DNA of 64,000 nucleotides from Oreohelix idahoensis (Eukaryota > Mollusca > Gastropoda > Stylommatophora > Oreohelicidae). The stretch spans positions 62,001 to 126,000 of the forward strand of contig JAMPIV010012163.1 in the NCBI GenBank assembly GCA_024509875.1. The letters are read 5' to 3'. Made by a program: the position numbers and the translations under genes. The first letter of the stretch is position 1. Each line of letters opens with the position of its first letter. This document shows, piece after piece, positions 32,512 to 42,700 of this stretch. Under the pieces are notes generated by a model. That model searched no databases. It was not told the DNA's origin and saw nothing but the letters and a program-made list of their open reading frames with translations.

Positions 32512-33067
32512 CTCTAACAAAGTGGTTTCCAAACGGTGTCGTGTGCAGATTCAAAGACAATTAAAGATTTTAGGACATTTTCAGAAAAGTCATTTTTAAA
32601 AAATGAGCATTGAATTGTTAAGCCTCGTACAGAAATATTTGCAACACTGGTAGAAAAGATTGATCAGCTCTTCCCATTGCTGTCTACAGAAAAAACTCGA
32701 CTGGGTTGTGTAAACAAGAATTTTCAGCTCTGACAAATATCAGAGACCAGAAAATAGAAAGACATCTTTGTGTTGATTAGGAGTTGAGTCTCTAACAAAG
32801 TGGTTTCCAAAAGGTGTTGTGTGCAGATTCAAAGACAATTAAGGATTTTAGGACATTTTCAGAAAAGTCATTTTTTTAATATGAGCATTGAATTGTTAAG
32901 CCTCGTACAGAAACATTTGCAACACTAGTAGAAAAGATTGATCAGCACTTCCCATCGCTGTCTACAGAAAAAACTCGACTGAGTTGTGTAAACAAGAATT
33001 TTCAGCTCTGACAAATATCAGAGACCAGAAAATAGAAAGACATCTTTGTGTTGATTAGGAGTTGAGT
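32512..33067 (+). repeat. 278-bp tandem duplication inside the hAT element
   Basis: The segment starting CTCTAACAAAGTGG at 32512 restarts at 32790. The copy includes the 8-bp target duplication and the 5' terminal repeat, so it arose after insertion, apparently by joining at a short GTCT homology. Confidence 0.9.
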
Positions 33068-33365
33068 CTGTCTCAGATAAGACCTAACATAAATGAGATT
33101 ACGCGACAAAAACAAGCTCACACCTCTCACTGAACTTGTATATTTTGTGAATAAATCATGTTTTTATGTAGCTGTACTCTCTGGATGTCTCATGACTATA
33201 TTATAAAGCAGTTGTGTTCTATGATATGAATAAAGCACTGCTATGAGCTGATTTTTTTTTTTTTCTGAAGGTGAAACACCTTGTACATAATACAAAATTT
33301 GGTGTGGCGCGAGCAAATGTTCAATCCGAAAGTGCAGCACAGAGAAAAAAGTTTGGGAACCACTG
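32520..33365 (+). mobile_element. hAT transposon remnant with ZBED-like C-terminus
   Basis: Terminal inverted repeats of the hAT type (left AAGTGGTTTCCAAAC, right GTTTGGGAACCACTG) are flanked by an imperfect 8-bp duplication (CTCTAACA / CTGTAACA, 7 of 8). At 32985-33135 the plus strand reads LCKQEFSALTNIRDQKIERH and then, after one stop, QIRPNINEITRQKQAHTSH. This is the C-terminal dimerisation end typical of ZBED5-like hAT transposases. The rest of the transposase is lost. Confidence 0.8.
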
Positions 33366-33373
33366 CTGTAACA

Positions 33374-33957
33374 CGTTACTCCCCTACGACAGTATCTGCT
33401 ATGAGACTATCTTTTTTTACCCATTGTGGTGCTGGCTATTGCACGCCACATGCCAGAAAATAAACAAGATTTTGGTGCTGGTGAGCGCAGCACGATGATG
33501 ATTTATCACTATGTGTATTTCGCACACGACGTAGACAGTTTTTGAGATAGAAACGTACAGAGCTAGTGTTTACCCTGAAGGGTTGACTTGTGTTTTCTAC
33601 CAGATGGTAGATAGATGAAAAATGTTCAATGGAAAATGTCTTAAAAGACATCAAGGTGTACAGATTACAAATCAACAAAGGAATTGGGATTAGACCACTG
33701 CTGTTAGTAACCCCTATGGAAGTATTGCTAAATGTACCTATCTTTTTTGTAATACCCTTGTGAAGATGAATGCTTTTTGCTTGTGCATTAAATGTGAAAT
33801 GTCAACAGAGTTCCCAAGTTGATATATATATCATTGAATGCAAATATTGAAATTCCAACTGAGGTTATTGTGGCTTCTGAACTGAGGACTTTACAATCAC
33901 ACTAGTGTGAAAATGAGCATAATACTCGACTGAATAGTATAAACATTAACGCCACAC
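33374..33957. other. Unassigned intronic DNA
   Basis: No gene or clear repeat is seen. Confidence 0.5.
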
Positions 33958-34030
33958 CCATTTGTGAAAGTCTGAAGCTTTTTGCTTGTTGTTTTCATAT
34001 GTTCAGAGCTATACAATAGGACCCTTTCTA
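33958..34030 (-). mobile_element. LINE family A scrap
   Basis: CCATTTGTGAAAGTCTGAAG and CTATACAATAGGAC match the family A RT region at about 1912-1985. Confidence 0.6.
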
Positions 34031-34249
34031 CACTTTACAATCCACTACAAACGCACGCCATTTTAAATTTCTTCTCTATTCTTGATGATCTATCTCTAGT
34101 GCAGGCCAACTTCAACAGCCCTTGCAAGCTGGCACAGTACACTTACAAAGCTATATAAAATTGAGCAAAGCTGCCCATTAAGTTAACAGTATAAATTGAA
34201 AGATATTTTCCAGACACTAATAACTGACTATTAGGTTGAACAGGGTAGA

Positions 34250-34367
34250 CCAAGATGGTGGACGAGCAGAGGCAATAACGGTCATCCGTTAAGTGCCCTC
34301 TCTCCACCCATTACTTTCTAAAATAAAAATATAAAAAAAGACATTAAAACAAACAACAACAATAAAA
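34250..34367. repeat. Left arm of 118-bp inverted repeat around EPSTI1-like exon 2
   Basis: It starts CCAAGATGGTGGACGAGCAG and is the reverse complement of 34541-34658 with about four mismatches. It ends 22 bases from the donor of exon 2. The arms could be the ends of a MITE. No clear target duplication was found. Confidence 0.92.
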
Positions 34368-34389
34368 GTAGTAAGTAGAGTACTCTTAC

Positions 34390-34504
34390 TAATTTCCACT
34401 TCTGTCTGGGTTGTTCTGCTGTTCCGATGTACCAGCGCCATCATTATCCTGACCAGTAGTACTGCTGTTTCTGTTGACACCTTGTCCTTGACCATAACTT
34501 TGAC
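34390..34504 (-). CDS. EPSTI1: EPSTI1-like gene, exon 2
   Basis: The exon is 115 nt: 2 nt, 37 codons, 2 nt, with an acceptor ending GGCATGTAG and donor TTA|GTAAGA. It encodes a polar, low-complexity segment beginning QSYGQGQGVNRNSS and ending EQQNNPDRSGN. The first two bases complete a Gly with exon 1. The last two (TA) complete a Tyr with exon 3. No family match is expected in this disordered region; the support is the two good splice sites and the double phase agreement. It sits in the loop of a 118-bp inverted repeat. Confidence 0.62.
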
Positions 34505-34540
34505 CTACATGCCAAGAGAATAAAATATTCAGAAAATAAC

Positions 34541-34658
34541 TTTTTTTGTTGTTGTTTGTTTTAATGTCTTTTTTAATATTTTTATTTTAGAAAGTAATGT
34601 GTGGAGAGAGGGCACTTAACGGATGACCGTTATTGCCTCTGCTCGTCCGCCATCTTGG
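34541..34658. repeat. Right arm of 118-bp inverted repeat around EPSTI1-like exon 2
   Basis: Partner of 34250-34367. It begins 36 bases upstream of the exon 2 acceptor. Its outer end reads ...GTCCGCCATCTTGG. Confidence 0.92.
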
Positions 34659-34659
34659 T

Positions 34660-35045
34660 AATAAAATGTGAAGAAGATCAGATATGAGGAGGAAAAAAAG
34701 ACAAAATGTCAGAGAAGAGCAAAGACGGAAAAATATTATTTTTTTTTTAAGTTAGTGGTCACCTGAACTTTGATTTCTACAGTTCTTTCCTGAAAACAAA
34801 ATTCACTTAAAATGTGCTGCTGTGCGGCAGTTCAGAAATAAACTGTCTAACCAGAATGACTGTGTACAAGTGGCCATACATGTGTGTACAAAATGACCTG
34901 GTTAACTGTATACATTGACCATGTTTTACTGTACATACTAACCAGGTGAACACTGTGACAGAAAGTGAGGCTGGGGATGACAAAGAGAGAACAAACAATT
35001 TTCATATTAACAGGGTTGAGCACTCGGCACATCTAATGTTATTCT
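34660..35045. other. Unassigned intronic DNA
   Basis: No gene or repeat family is recognised. Confidence 0.5.
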
Positions 35046-35102
35046 AAACTTTCAAACAGTATCCTGGCATTCAAACAGTATCCTAGCATCCATACAGTAC
35101 CC

Positions 35103-35985
35103 TTCTTCTTCTTAGATCCTTAACCACCGACCATCAAAGCAGTCAGTGGCCATCACGCCTAGTGGCGTCTTGTAGGGCAACAACAAATTGATTCCACTTT
35201 GCTCGATCGGTGGCCATCCTTCGTACAGTGCCCCAACTCTGGTTCATTCTTTACATCTCAGCCTCCACAGTCCTCCGCCAGGTTGTTTTTGGTCGGCCTC
35301 TCTTTCGTTTTCCTTCAGGGGTCCAAAGCATAGCTGTTCTTGTGATGGCATCGGGGTCTCTTTTGAGGACATGGCCAACCCAGCTCCAGCGTCTGCCAGC
35401 TATGATGGTGTGCATGTCCTCCTGCTTGCTCCGAGTAAGCAGATCTTGGTTGGTGATGGTATTCGGCCAAAAGATGCGGTGAATTTTTCTTAGGCATGTT
35501 GTGTGAAAAGAGGACAATTTCGACATTTCCTTCTCTGTAACTCTCCAGCATTCCGCACCATAGAGAAGCACAGAGAGCACACAGCTCTGATATAATTTTA
35601 ATTTTGTGCTTGTGCTGTATTGAGAGGACTTCCAGATGTTGTTTAGGCTAAAAAAAGGCTGTTCTCGTGTCAGTGGCTTCCTTTCGGCTTTCACCACTGA
35701 CAGTCATATGAGCCTCAGACTCCGGATGTCCATCCCGCAGCAAAGTTTGTTCATTCGTTGTTGTTTCTGTAACTTCGATCTTTTTTTACATAGACAGGGG
35801 TGTCAGCCCTATGCTAAAACCCCCAACCTGGAGGACCAGGGTGTCTACTTTGTCTGAACCCTGCCCGCGCAAACCTGTCCAGCTTGGTAGAACCTTCCAG
35901 GAGTAAAACTCCCGCTGACATAGCTGTGGGGGTAATCAGGGTACGCAAGCCGCCATACCTCGACAAGGTATTGACATCGGTAATC
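35103..35985 (-). mobile_element. LINE family B, internally deleted (5' head joined to 3' end)
   Basis: The 3' part (35103-35697) encodes an RT tail: LLYGAECWRVTEKEM, RWSWVGHVLKRDPDAITRTA and WTPEGKRKRGRPKTTWRR, then a tail with TTCTTC repeats (plus strand). The rest (35700-35985) matches the family B 5' head at 48235-48530 on the plus strand (GGAGTTTTACTCCTGG, GGTTGGGGTTTTAGC). Endonuclease and most of RT are missing between them. Confidence 0.8.
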
Positions 35986-36126
35986 TAGCATCTATACAGT
36001 ACCCTAGCATCCATATAAAATCCTAGAATTCATACAGTATTCTGACATTCATACTGCATCCTAGCATTCCTACAGTAACCTAGTATTCATACAGCATCCT
36101 AGCATCTATACAGTATCCTGGCACTC

Positions 36127-36518
36127 ATATCTTCTTCTTCTTGAATTCTTAGCCCCTGACTGACAAAGCAGTCATTGGCCATCACGCCTAGTGGCATCTT
36201 GTAGGGCAGCAACAAACTGTCCCCATTTTGCTTGGTCGGTGGCCATCCTTCGTGCCGTGCCCCAACTCTGGTTCATGCTTTGCATCTCATCCTCCACTGT
36301 TCTCTACCAAGTTGTCTTTGGTCTGCCTCTCTTTCGCCTTCCTTCTGGGGTCCATAGCATAGCAGTTCTGGTGATGGTGTCAGGGTCCCTTCTGAGGACA
36401 TGGCCAACCCAGTTCCAGCGTCTGCCTGCAATGATGGTGTGCATGCCTTTTAGACTGCATTGTGTAAGCAGTTCTTGGTTGGAGATGGTCTTCAGCCAAT
36501 ACATTCGAAGAATTTTTA
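36127..36518 (-). mobile_element. LINE family B 3' fragment
   Basis: The minus strand encodes RRWNWVGHVLRRDPDTITRT and WTPEGRRKRGRPKTTW, nearly the same as the neighbouring copy, and ends in the same tail with an AGAAGA run. Confidence 0.85.
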
Positions 36519-36599
36519 GCATTCATATAGTATCCTCATACTACTCATACAGTAGTATCCTAGCAATCAAACATGTAGTTGAAACATAAAAAAATTAAT

Positions 36600-37030
36600 C
36601 TGTACATCATCATCATGATGTCATGAGTCCCCTTCAGCTCCCTGAGGATCACATATCATCAACAAGTCCAGGTCAAGAATTTATGTCCTGTGCCATTCGC
36701 TCAAGGTCTTACATCTTCTTAATGGTTTCAAGCCTGTCTACAATTCCTTTCTCCATGTACTTTTAGATATCCTTCTATTTCTCTTGCCATTGGGGTTCAC
36801 AAACAAGGGCTGCCTTGTAATGCTATCAAATGGTTTTCTCAATGGTGTCCTATCCAGTGCTAGAATCTTCCTCTTGTACTTGTTCAACTGGTATTTAATT
36901 CTTTCCATCAATTCAACATGGCTGACATTTTCATATTATTTTAATGCTTCCATTTTGTGCAAACAACCGTTAATGACAGTCGTGAACAAATAATTGTTCT
37001 TTATGTTTCAGAGGCTTACAATAGGACTGC
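36600..37030 (-). mobile_element. LINE family A fragment
   Basis: Plus-strand text such as AACAAGGGCTGCCTTGTAATG and GGTTTTCTCAATGG matches the reverse of the family A tail at 1690-1800. It is strongly decayed. Confidence 0.6.
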
Positions 37031-37167
37031 TTTGTCATTATTTTATGAAATTAAATAAAAAAAACGAGTGAAGCAAGACAACTTTGTTAAAGCAAACCCA
37101 CCTCAAAACAAATGTACACGCTGACTAATTTTTTTCTGCATCTTTGTAAAGACAACAAATATGAAAA

Positions 37168-37231
37168 ATAGAAAAAAATATCACAAAGTCTCAGTCTAAC
37201 AAATCAATTAATGCAAAATCATTATAAAAGT
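37168..37231. repeat. 64-bp target site duplication, left copy
   Basis: ATAGAAAAAAATATCACAAA ... ATCATTATAAAAGT is identical to 37571-37634. It brackets a SINE S1 copy. Confidence 0.93.
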
Positions 37232-37523
37232 GTGGTCAAAGTCCGGGCGACGGCATTTGAGGATTTTTCGTCGAGCGGGATTTGGACTGGATTAACTCGA
37301 GACCTGGCGAGGACATTTGAAGGAGTGTCGTCGACCAGGGACTGGCGGCTCCTGAGCCGACCCAGCTGCAATGGGTACCTCCGAAATCGGCGAGTATTTG
37401 CCTGAATGGCGAGGGACACCTGTCTCTGTACAAGAAATAAAAGGGATACTCACGTAAAATCAATGTCAGGTTAGACATAAAATAATAACCTGAGATTTCG
37501 CCTCGAGTACTAGCGGGCGAACG

Positions 37524-37570
<47 letters not shown>
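37232..37570 (+). mobile_element. SINE S1, 5'-truncated, with long poly(A)
   Basis: It starts at the B-box region (GGTCAAAGTCCGGGCGACGG) of the S1 family and matches 14460-14750 closely. It ends in about 47 A. It is flanked by a perfect 64-bp direct repeat. Confidence 0.93.
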
Positions 37571-37573
<3 letters not shown>

Positions 37574-37634
37574 GAAAAAAATATCACAAAGTCTCAGTCT
37601 AACAAATCAATTAATGCAAAATCATTATAAAAGT
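37571..37634. repeat. 64-bp target site duplication, right copy
   Basis: Identical to 37168-37231. Confidence 0.93.
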
Positions 37635-38640
37635 ATGTGTGTTAAGTCCTTTTTCGCGTGGGAGTTAAGTGTTAGGGATTCTCAAGTGCGGGTCTAGTCT
37701 TTTATAGACACACTTGTGAACACATCTAAAGTTATGAGATGTGTAATTATTTGCGTGCCTTCGTGTACTATATTTGAACAAAATAGCGCAACTGGGTATG
37801 TTTTCTTTTAAAAGAAAAAGTTTAAATAGACACGAAAAGTGAACCACGAAGTTGGGGAGACAAATAGGTGAGCTGAGAAAATAGCGTGAGCTGATCTCAC
37901 ATGTTAATCCTTTAGTCCCTGCTTCAGTGAAAATGTTACTGGGTTGAAATGAGAAAAACTGGAGATTATACAGCGAGAGGGGGGAGAGCAATAGAGGGAA
38001 AAGAAAAGAGTGAGAGATCGAACAATGTGGGTTGACCGTCAGGAGTTTTCAGGGGGAAAACTATAATCTCTCGACAAACAGTATCTGGCAGGGCTTCGGC
38101 ATGGCTGGTTATGGCGTGCCGCTAGTGTGTCCAGGGCTTTTTGCTGAGCATTGTATGGATGGTAACACATGGTACCTTCATGGAAGACATCCTATATATT
38201 ATTCAAATCTTCGTAATGAAAAAACACTAGGAATATAAGAACTCGTCACCGTAGAGCTTCCACTATCCTTGAGATGACTGCAGTTAGTGAGTCTGGTCAA
38301 ATTCGATATGGATTATTTGTATCAACGTACATATGTCTGCCATTATAACCTTTGATGATTTACTGTCTATGACGTCGATGTTCCTGTCTTCAATAAACTG
38401 TGATTGATGTGCTACATGGTTCGAGCTTACTTGTCTTACCAGTTGGTCCACCTTATGACCCTGACATTACTGTTGTGTTGGTTGCATCACGTTATACAAA
38501 TCTAACAGACCCTAGACCTTCGTTCAATTATAAAAACACTGTCGGCCACTACCAGTAAGCCCGACATTTCTGACATCAACATTGTCAGCTGTGCCAGTCA
38601 GCAGCACCAACACACAGCACCCCAAACAACATCGGTAACA
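37635..38640 (+). other. Possible LTR and leader of an unassigned retroelement
   Basis: An ATATAAG box near 38233, AATAAA near 38393, and a TTACCA end at about 38439 followed by TTGGTCCACC resemble the U3-R-U5 and primer-site order of an LTR. No partner LTR or polyprotein is present. This is a weak call. Confidence 0.3.
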
Positions 38641-38641
38641 A

Positions 38642-38647
<6 letters not shown>

Positions 38648-38700
<53 letters not shown>
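38648..38700. repeat. (TA)n microsatellite
   Basis: About 26 perfect TA dinucleotides adjoin the family B LINE tail. Confidence 0.98.
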
Positions 38701-38702
<2 letters not shown>

Positions 38703-39050
38703 TACTCTGAGCTACCAAGAGGACATGTACACCACCATATCTGGCAGACGCTGGAGTTGGGTTGGCCATATCCTCAGAAGAGACCCTGATGCCATCACAA
38801 GAACAGCTATGATATGGACCCCTGAAGGAAAGCAAAAGAGAGGCCAACCAAAAACAACTTTGCGGAGAACTGTGGAGGCTGAGATGCAAAGAATGAACCA
38901 GAGCTGGGGCACTGCACAAAGGATGGACGCCGACTGAGCAAAGTGGAAGCAGTTTGTTGCTGCCCTACAAGACGCTACCAAGTGTAATGGCCACTGACTG
39001 TATTGACAGTCAGTAGCTAAGGATCAAAGAAGAAGAAGAAAGAAGATATA
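38701..39050 (+). mobile_element. LINE family B 3' end
   Basis: It encodes YQEDMYTTISGRRWSWVGHI, RRDPDAITRTAMIWTPEG and RMNQSWGTAQRMDAD. The 3' tail ends in an AGAAGAAGAAGAA run. 5' truncated. Confidence 0.88.
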
Positions 39051-39052
39051 TA

Positions 39053-40346
39053 CAGTACTTTGCAAAAAAAATGGTAGTCATATTTTCGCAACGCAGCACA
39101 CTCACAGAAGCAAATAATAATAAAAACTGTATGTCCAGAGGAAGATTGGTATCTCCCCTATCTATTAACAGTGGTTTCAGTACAATATAATGTTGCCTTC
39201 TCCAGCAAGGCAAGCCTGGATGCAGCGAGGCATACTTCCCACAAATGTTTGTAGGTAATTGAGAGTCAGACTGTCCCAGTATTTTTCAGCTACCTTCTTC
39301 AATTGTTCAACGTCTCTGAGTCCACTCTTTTTTAAATGATTCTTGAGTAGTGCCCAAACGTTTTCAATTGGGTTTTGATCGGGACTGTTGCTGGGCCACT
39401 TCAGCACTATCACATTCTTCTCTTGCAGCCATGCTTTGGGGGAATGAGCTGTATGATTTGGGTCATTGTCATGTTGAAATGTGCACCCATCGGGGTACAT
39501 GACCTGCATAAATGGCAGAAGGTGTCCCTCTAGTATGTCGATGTACCTTTCTTTCGTGATAATTCCTGTGAAAACACACAGTGGGGTGGCACCTCTTGCT
39601 GACACCCCTCCCCAAAGATGGAATTTCTAGGTATGTTTCGGTCGCTGGTACACAGGCGTTACAGAGCCTTTCGTCCAAATATTTATTTGAGCAGGATAAG
39701 ACCAAAGAGAACATTCATCTGAAAAAATCACATTGTCCCATGACAAATTTTGGTGTTCGTGGCACCAGTTCAAGCGCATCTGTTTGCGAGTCTCTGTGAG
39801 CAATGGTGATGAAATTACCCGCTTTTTTGTGTAATTCATCCTGTGTAGCTCCCAGTTGACAATAGCGTTAGATACCTCTGGGCTTCCCAACTCGATCATG
39901 CGCTGCCGTATGTTTTCTACACTCTTCATTGGCCCAGCCCGAACGATTTGGGCGAGACACCGATGGTCCTTTGTGACCAAAATTCGTGTCCTCCCACTAC
40001 CTTCTTTTCGCTCGATTCCATTACCTGCTTTTAATTTACTCACAACTCTGTAGACAGTCCGCTCAGGAATGTTCAAGGTTTTAGAAATGTTGGAACATGT
40101 TTGATTTCCTTCATTCAAAAGCTGTGAAATTAACATAGACTTTGAATCCATTTTCTGCCACTAGCATTAGAAATTGTCGTCTGCTCTTATATCAAGGGAC
40201 GTTACTCTACGCTAATTTTTTTTTTACTTTTGGTAGTGTTTGCTCACTTAAGTGGAGTGCAAATTTGGGGCAGAACATGCATATTTAATTAGATTTCAGC
40301 TTATTTAACTGAGCAATATGACTGCCATTTTTTTTGCAAAGTACTG
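39053..40346 (-). mobile_element. Tc1-like DNA transposon, nearly intact
   Basis: The 1294-bp element has inverted ends CAGTACTTTGCAAAAAAAAT / matching right end and TA target duplications at 39051-39052 and 40347-40348. It encodes a full-length Tc1-type transposase on the minus strand, broken by one stop. It is inserted directly after a family B LINE tail. Confidence 0.95.
39177..40151 (-). pseudogene. Tc1-like transposase, one in-frame stop
   Basis: The frame is 324 codons, the usual Tc1 size. The N-terminus has paired helix-turn-helix motifs (SMLISQLLNEGNQTCSNISK; then MIELGSPEVSNAIVNWELH) that bind the inverted ends. The catalytic triad is DD34E: FSDECSLW, FQHDNDPNHTA and SPDQNPIENVW, all present. 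The single stop (TAG at 39627-39629) falls between the first and second Asp. No frameshift was found. The enzyme would cut and paste DNA at TA sites. This copy died recently. Confidence 0.95.
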
Positions 40347-40559
40347 TATATATCGTATATATATATATGGAACAGATGGTAATGAGTATGCTTTTTTTGA
40401 AAATGTTCATTATATACACGGACAGATAAGAGAATATTCTTTTAAAAACTGATTGCAGGGATAAATAAAAACAACAACAGGACACAGCTCATACAGGCTG
40501 AAGTGTACTTTCTTAAAGATTTCGAGAGAGCTGTTAGACTGAACATTTTGAGATACAGT

Positions 40560-41890
40560 GCTGGGATAGGGAGTATGAAGTAGAAGTGAGGCAGAAATAT
40601 ACTCAGTGAGTGTGAAGTAGAAGTGAGGCAGAAATATACTCAGATAGTGAGTATGAAGTAGAAGTGAGGCAGAAATATACTCAGATAGTGAGTATGAAGT
40701 AGAAATGAGGCAGAAATATACTCAGATAGTGAATGTGAAGTAGAAGTGAGGCAGAAATATACTCAGAAAGTTAATGTGAAGTAGAAGTGAGGCAGAAATA
40801 TACTCAGATAGTCAGTTTGAAGTAGAAGTGAGGCAGAAATATACTCAGATAGTGAGTGTGAAGTAGAAGTGAGGCAGAAATATACTCAGATAGTGAGTGT
40901 GAAGTAGAAGTGAGGCAGAAATATACTCAGATAGTAGGTGTGAAGTAGAAGTGAGGCAGAAATATACTCAGATAGTGAGTGTGAAATAGAAGTGAGGCAG
41001 AAATATTCTCAGATAGTAGGTGTGAAGTAGAACTGAGGCAGAAATATACTCAAGATATTGAGTGTGAAGTAGAAGTGAGGCAGAAATATACTCAGATAGT
41101 AGGTGTGAGTCGGCGTCTGTGGCCTAATGGATATGAACACAGTTTCATAATCCAGATATACCTGGTTTGAAACCTGCTGCAGGCGGTTTGGTAGCAGATC
41201 GCTTTGTGTGGATTTTTAACAATGGTATAAGCGCCGTACCGTTCAGAAAGCAATGGCAAACTACTGAACGTAAAAATTGCCTAGAAAAATCACAAAACAG
41301 CCAATAAAAGCTGGGGTTGATTGCCACGTCCTGTAAAGGATAAGCAACTAACTTTTTAGTAGGTGTGAAGTAGAAGTGAGGCAGAAATATACTCAGATAG
41401 TAGGTGTGAAGTAGAAGTGAGGCAGAAATATACTCAAGATATTGAGTGTGAAGTAGAAGTGAGGCAGAAATATACTCAAGATATTGAGTGTGAAGTAGAT
41501 GTGAGGCAGAAATATACTTAAGATAGCGAGTGTGAAGTAGAAGTGAGGCAGAAATATACTCAAGACAGCGAGTGTGAAGTAGAAGTGAGGCAGAACTTTA
41601 CTCAAGATAGTGAGTGTGAAGTAGAAGTGAGGCAAAAATATACTAAAGATAGTGAGTGTGAAGTAGAAGTGAGGCAGAAATATACTCAGATAGTGAGAAG
41701 TAGAAGTGAGGCAGAAATATACTCAGATAGTGAGTGTGAAGTAGAAGTGAGGCAGAAATATACTCAGATAGTGAGTGTGAAGTAGAAGTGAGGCAGAAAT
41801 ATACTCAGATAGTGAGTGTGAAGTAGAAGTGAGGCAGAAATATACTCAGATAGTGAGTGTGAAATAAAGGAGAGACAGAAATATACTCAG
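40560..41890 (+). repeat. Minisatellite, 41-bp unit
   Basis: The unit GTGTGAAGTAGAAGTGAGGC then AGAAATATACTCAGATAGTG repeats about 25 times. SINE S4 interrupts it at 41109-41356. Scattered diverged units reappear at 42700-42800, 43410-43520 and 46290-46400. Confidence 0.95.
41109..41356 (+). mobile_element. SINE S4, tRNA-derived
   Basis: The head reads GCGTCTGTGGCCTAATGGAT (A box) and CCTGGTTTGAAACC (B box). The 12-bp TAGTAGGTGTGA lies on both sides, though this is also the local repeat motif. The family differs from S1 to S3. Confidence 0.75.
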
Positions 41891-42250
41891 ATAATAATAG
41901 TAGCCCCTTCAGTCTAAACTGACTATGGGAGTGCGCCACTGAGGTGACAGCCCTCAGCTGCTTATTTTCCCGGTGTTCCTTTCGATGTTTTCTCCTGTCT
42001 TCTGCTTGCCGTGAGAGCTTCTTTTCGCCCAATCTGAGGTGGCGCCACAGAGAGCATCGCCACTCGGTGCTTCACCCTCCCACATTGCTGGATTTATGTC
42101 CAGTGCCCTCATGCCTCTCTTGCACACATCTTTGAGCCTCAGGTGCGGTCTGCCAACTATTCCTCTCCAGGACGCAAGCTTGGGCTTATATGGAGATCAA
42201 GCTGTTGCCCAAGCAGCATGTTCCCCCTCTCCACGCAGCCGGTAGGTCCA
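41890..42250 (-). mobile_element. LINE family C 3' end
   Basis: The plus strand matches the reverse of 45620-45940: TAGCCCCTTCAGTC, GACAGCCCTCAGCTGCTTATTTT, the reversed KLSRQAEDRRKHRKEHRENK coding, and GGATTTATGTCCAGTGCCCTC. Confidence 0.85.
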
Positions 42251-42700
42251 AAGGAATGGCAGTAGCTGATACAGTTTGGTACCAGCCATGTTGCAGGAGT
42301 TGCCAAAATAATGTCGAATCAACATTAGACTGCCTTAGGGACTCCAGATTTATCCTCTGGGTTTACTCCAGAAGCTTTTCCCATAAATGGATGTTCCTGA
42401 AAGGCAGCTGTTGTTTGGATTCAGAGTTTTACCTGCTCCTAGATAGGCTACCAACCAAAGATCATCAGTCCTATCTGCCTGAAGCTGCTGGTTTTAAGAC
42501 GCCAGTGACTCGCCTTCGCCCTTTTCCAATCAGTGGAAATAGTTCCGCTGGGCTCAAATTGAGCCACACATGAATGCCGAGAGCCGGGCTTGGTTGCCAG
42601 AGGCTATTTGAGGCGTATGCTGTTGAAGAATTTATCTGCAGTGAAAGCTTATCCTCACTACAACTCCCAGCTATGACAATCTTTGGAACCCGAAGTCGGA
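42251..42700. other. Unassigned, moderately GC-rich block
   Basis: It follows directly on the family C tail and may be another part of that element, such as its 5' end. I see no RT motif in it. Confidence 0.35.

Larger units (their letters stand above)
35046..36560. repeat. 18- to 19-bp minisatellite split by two LINE insertions
   Basis: CATTCATACAGTATCCTAG-like units occur at 35046-35102, 35986-36126 and 36519-36560. The LINE family B copies at 35103-35985 and 36127-36518 separate them. Confidence 0.85.
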
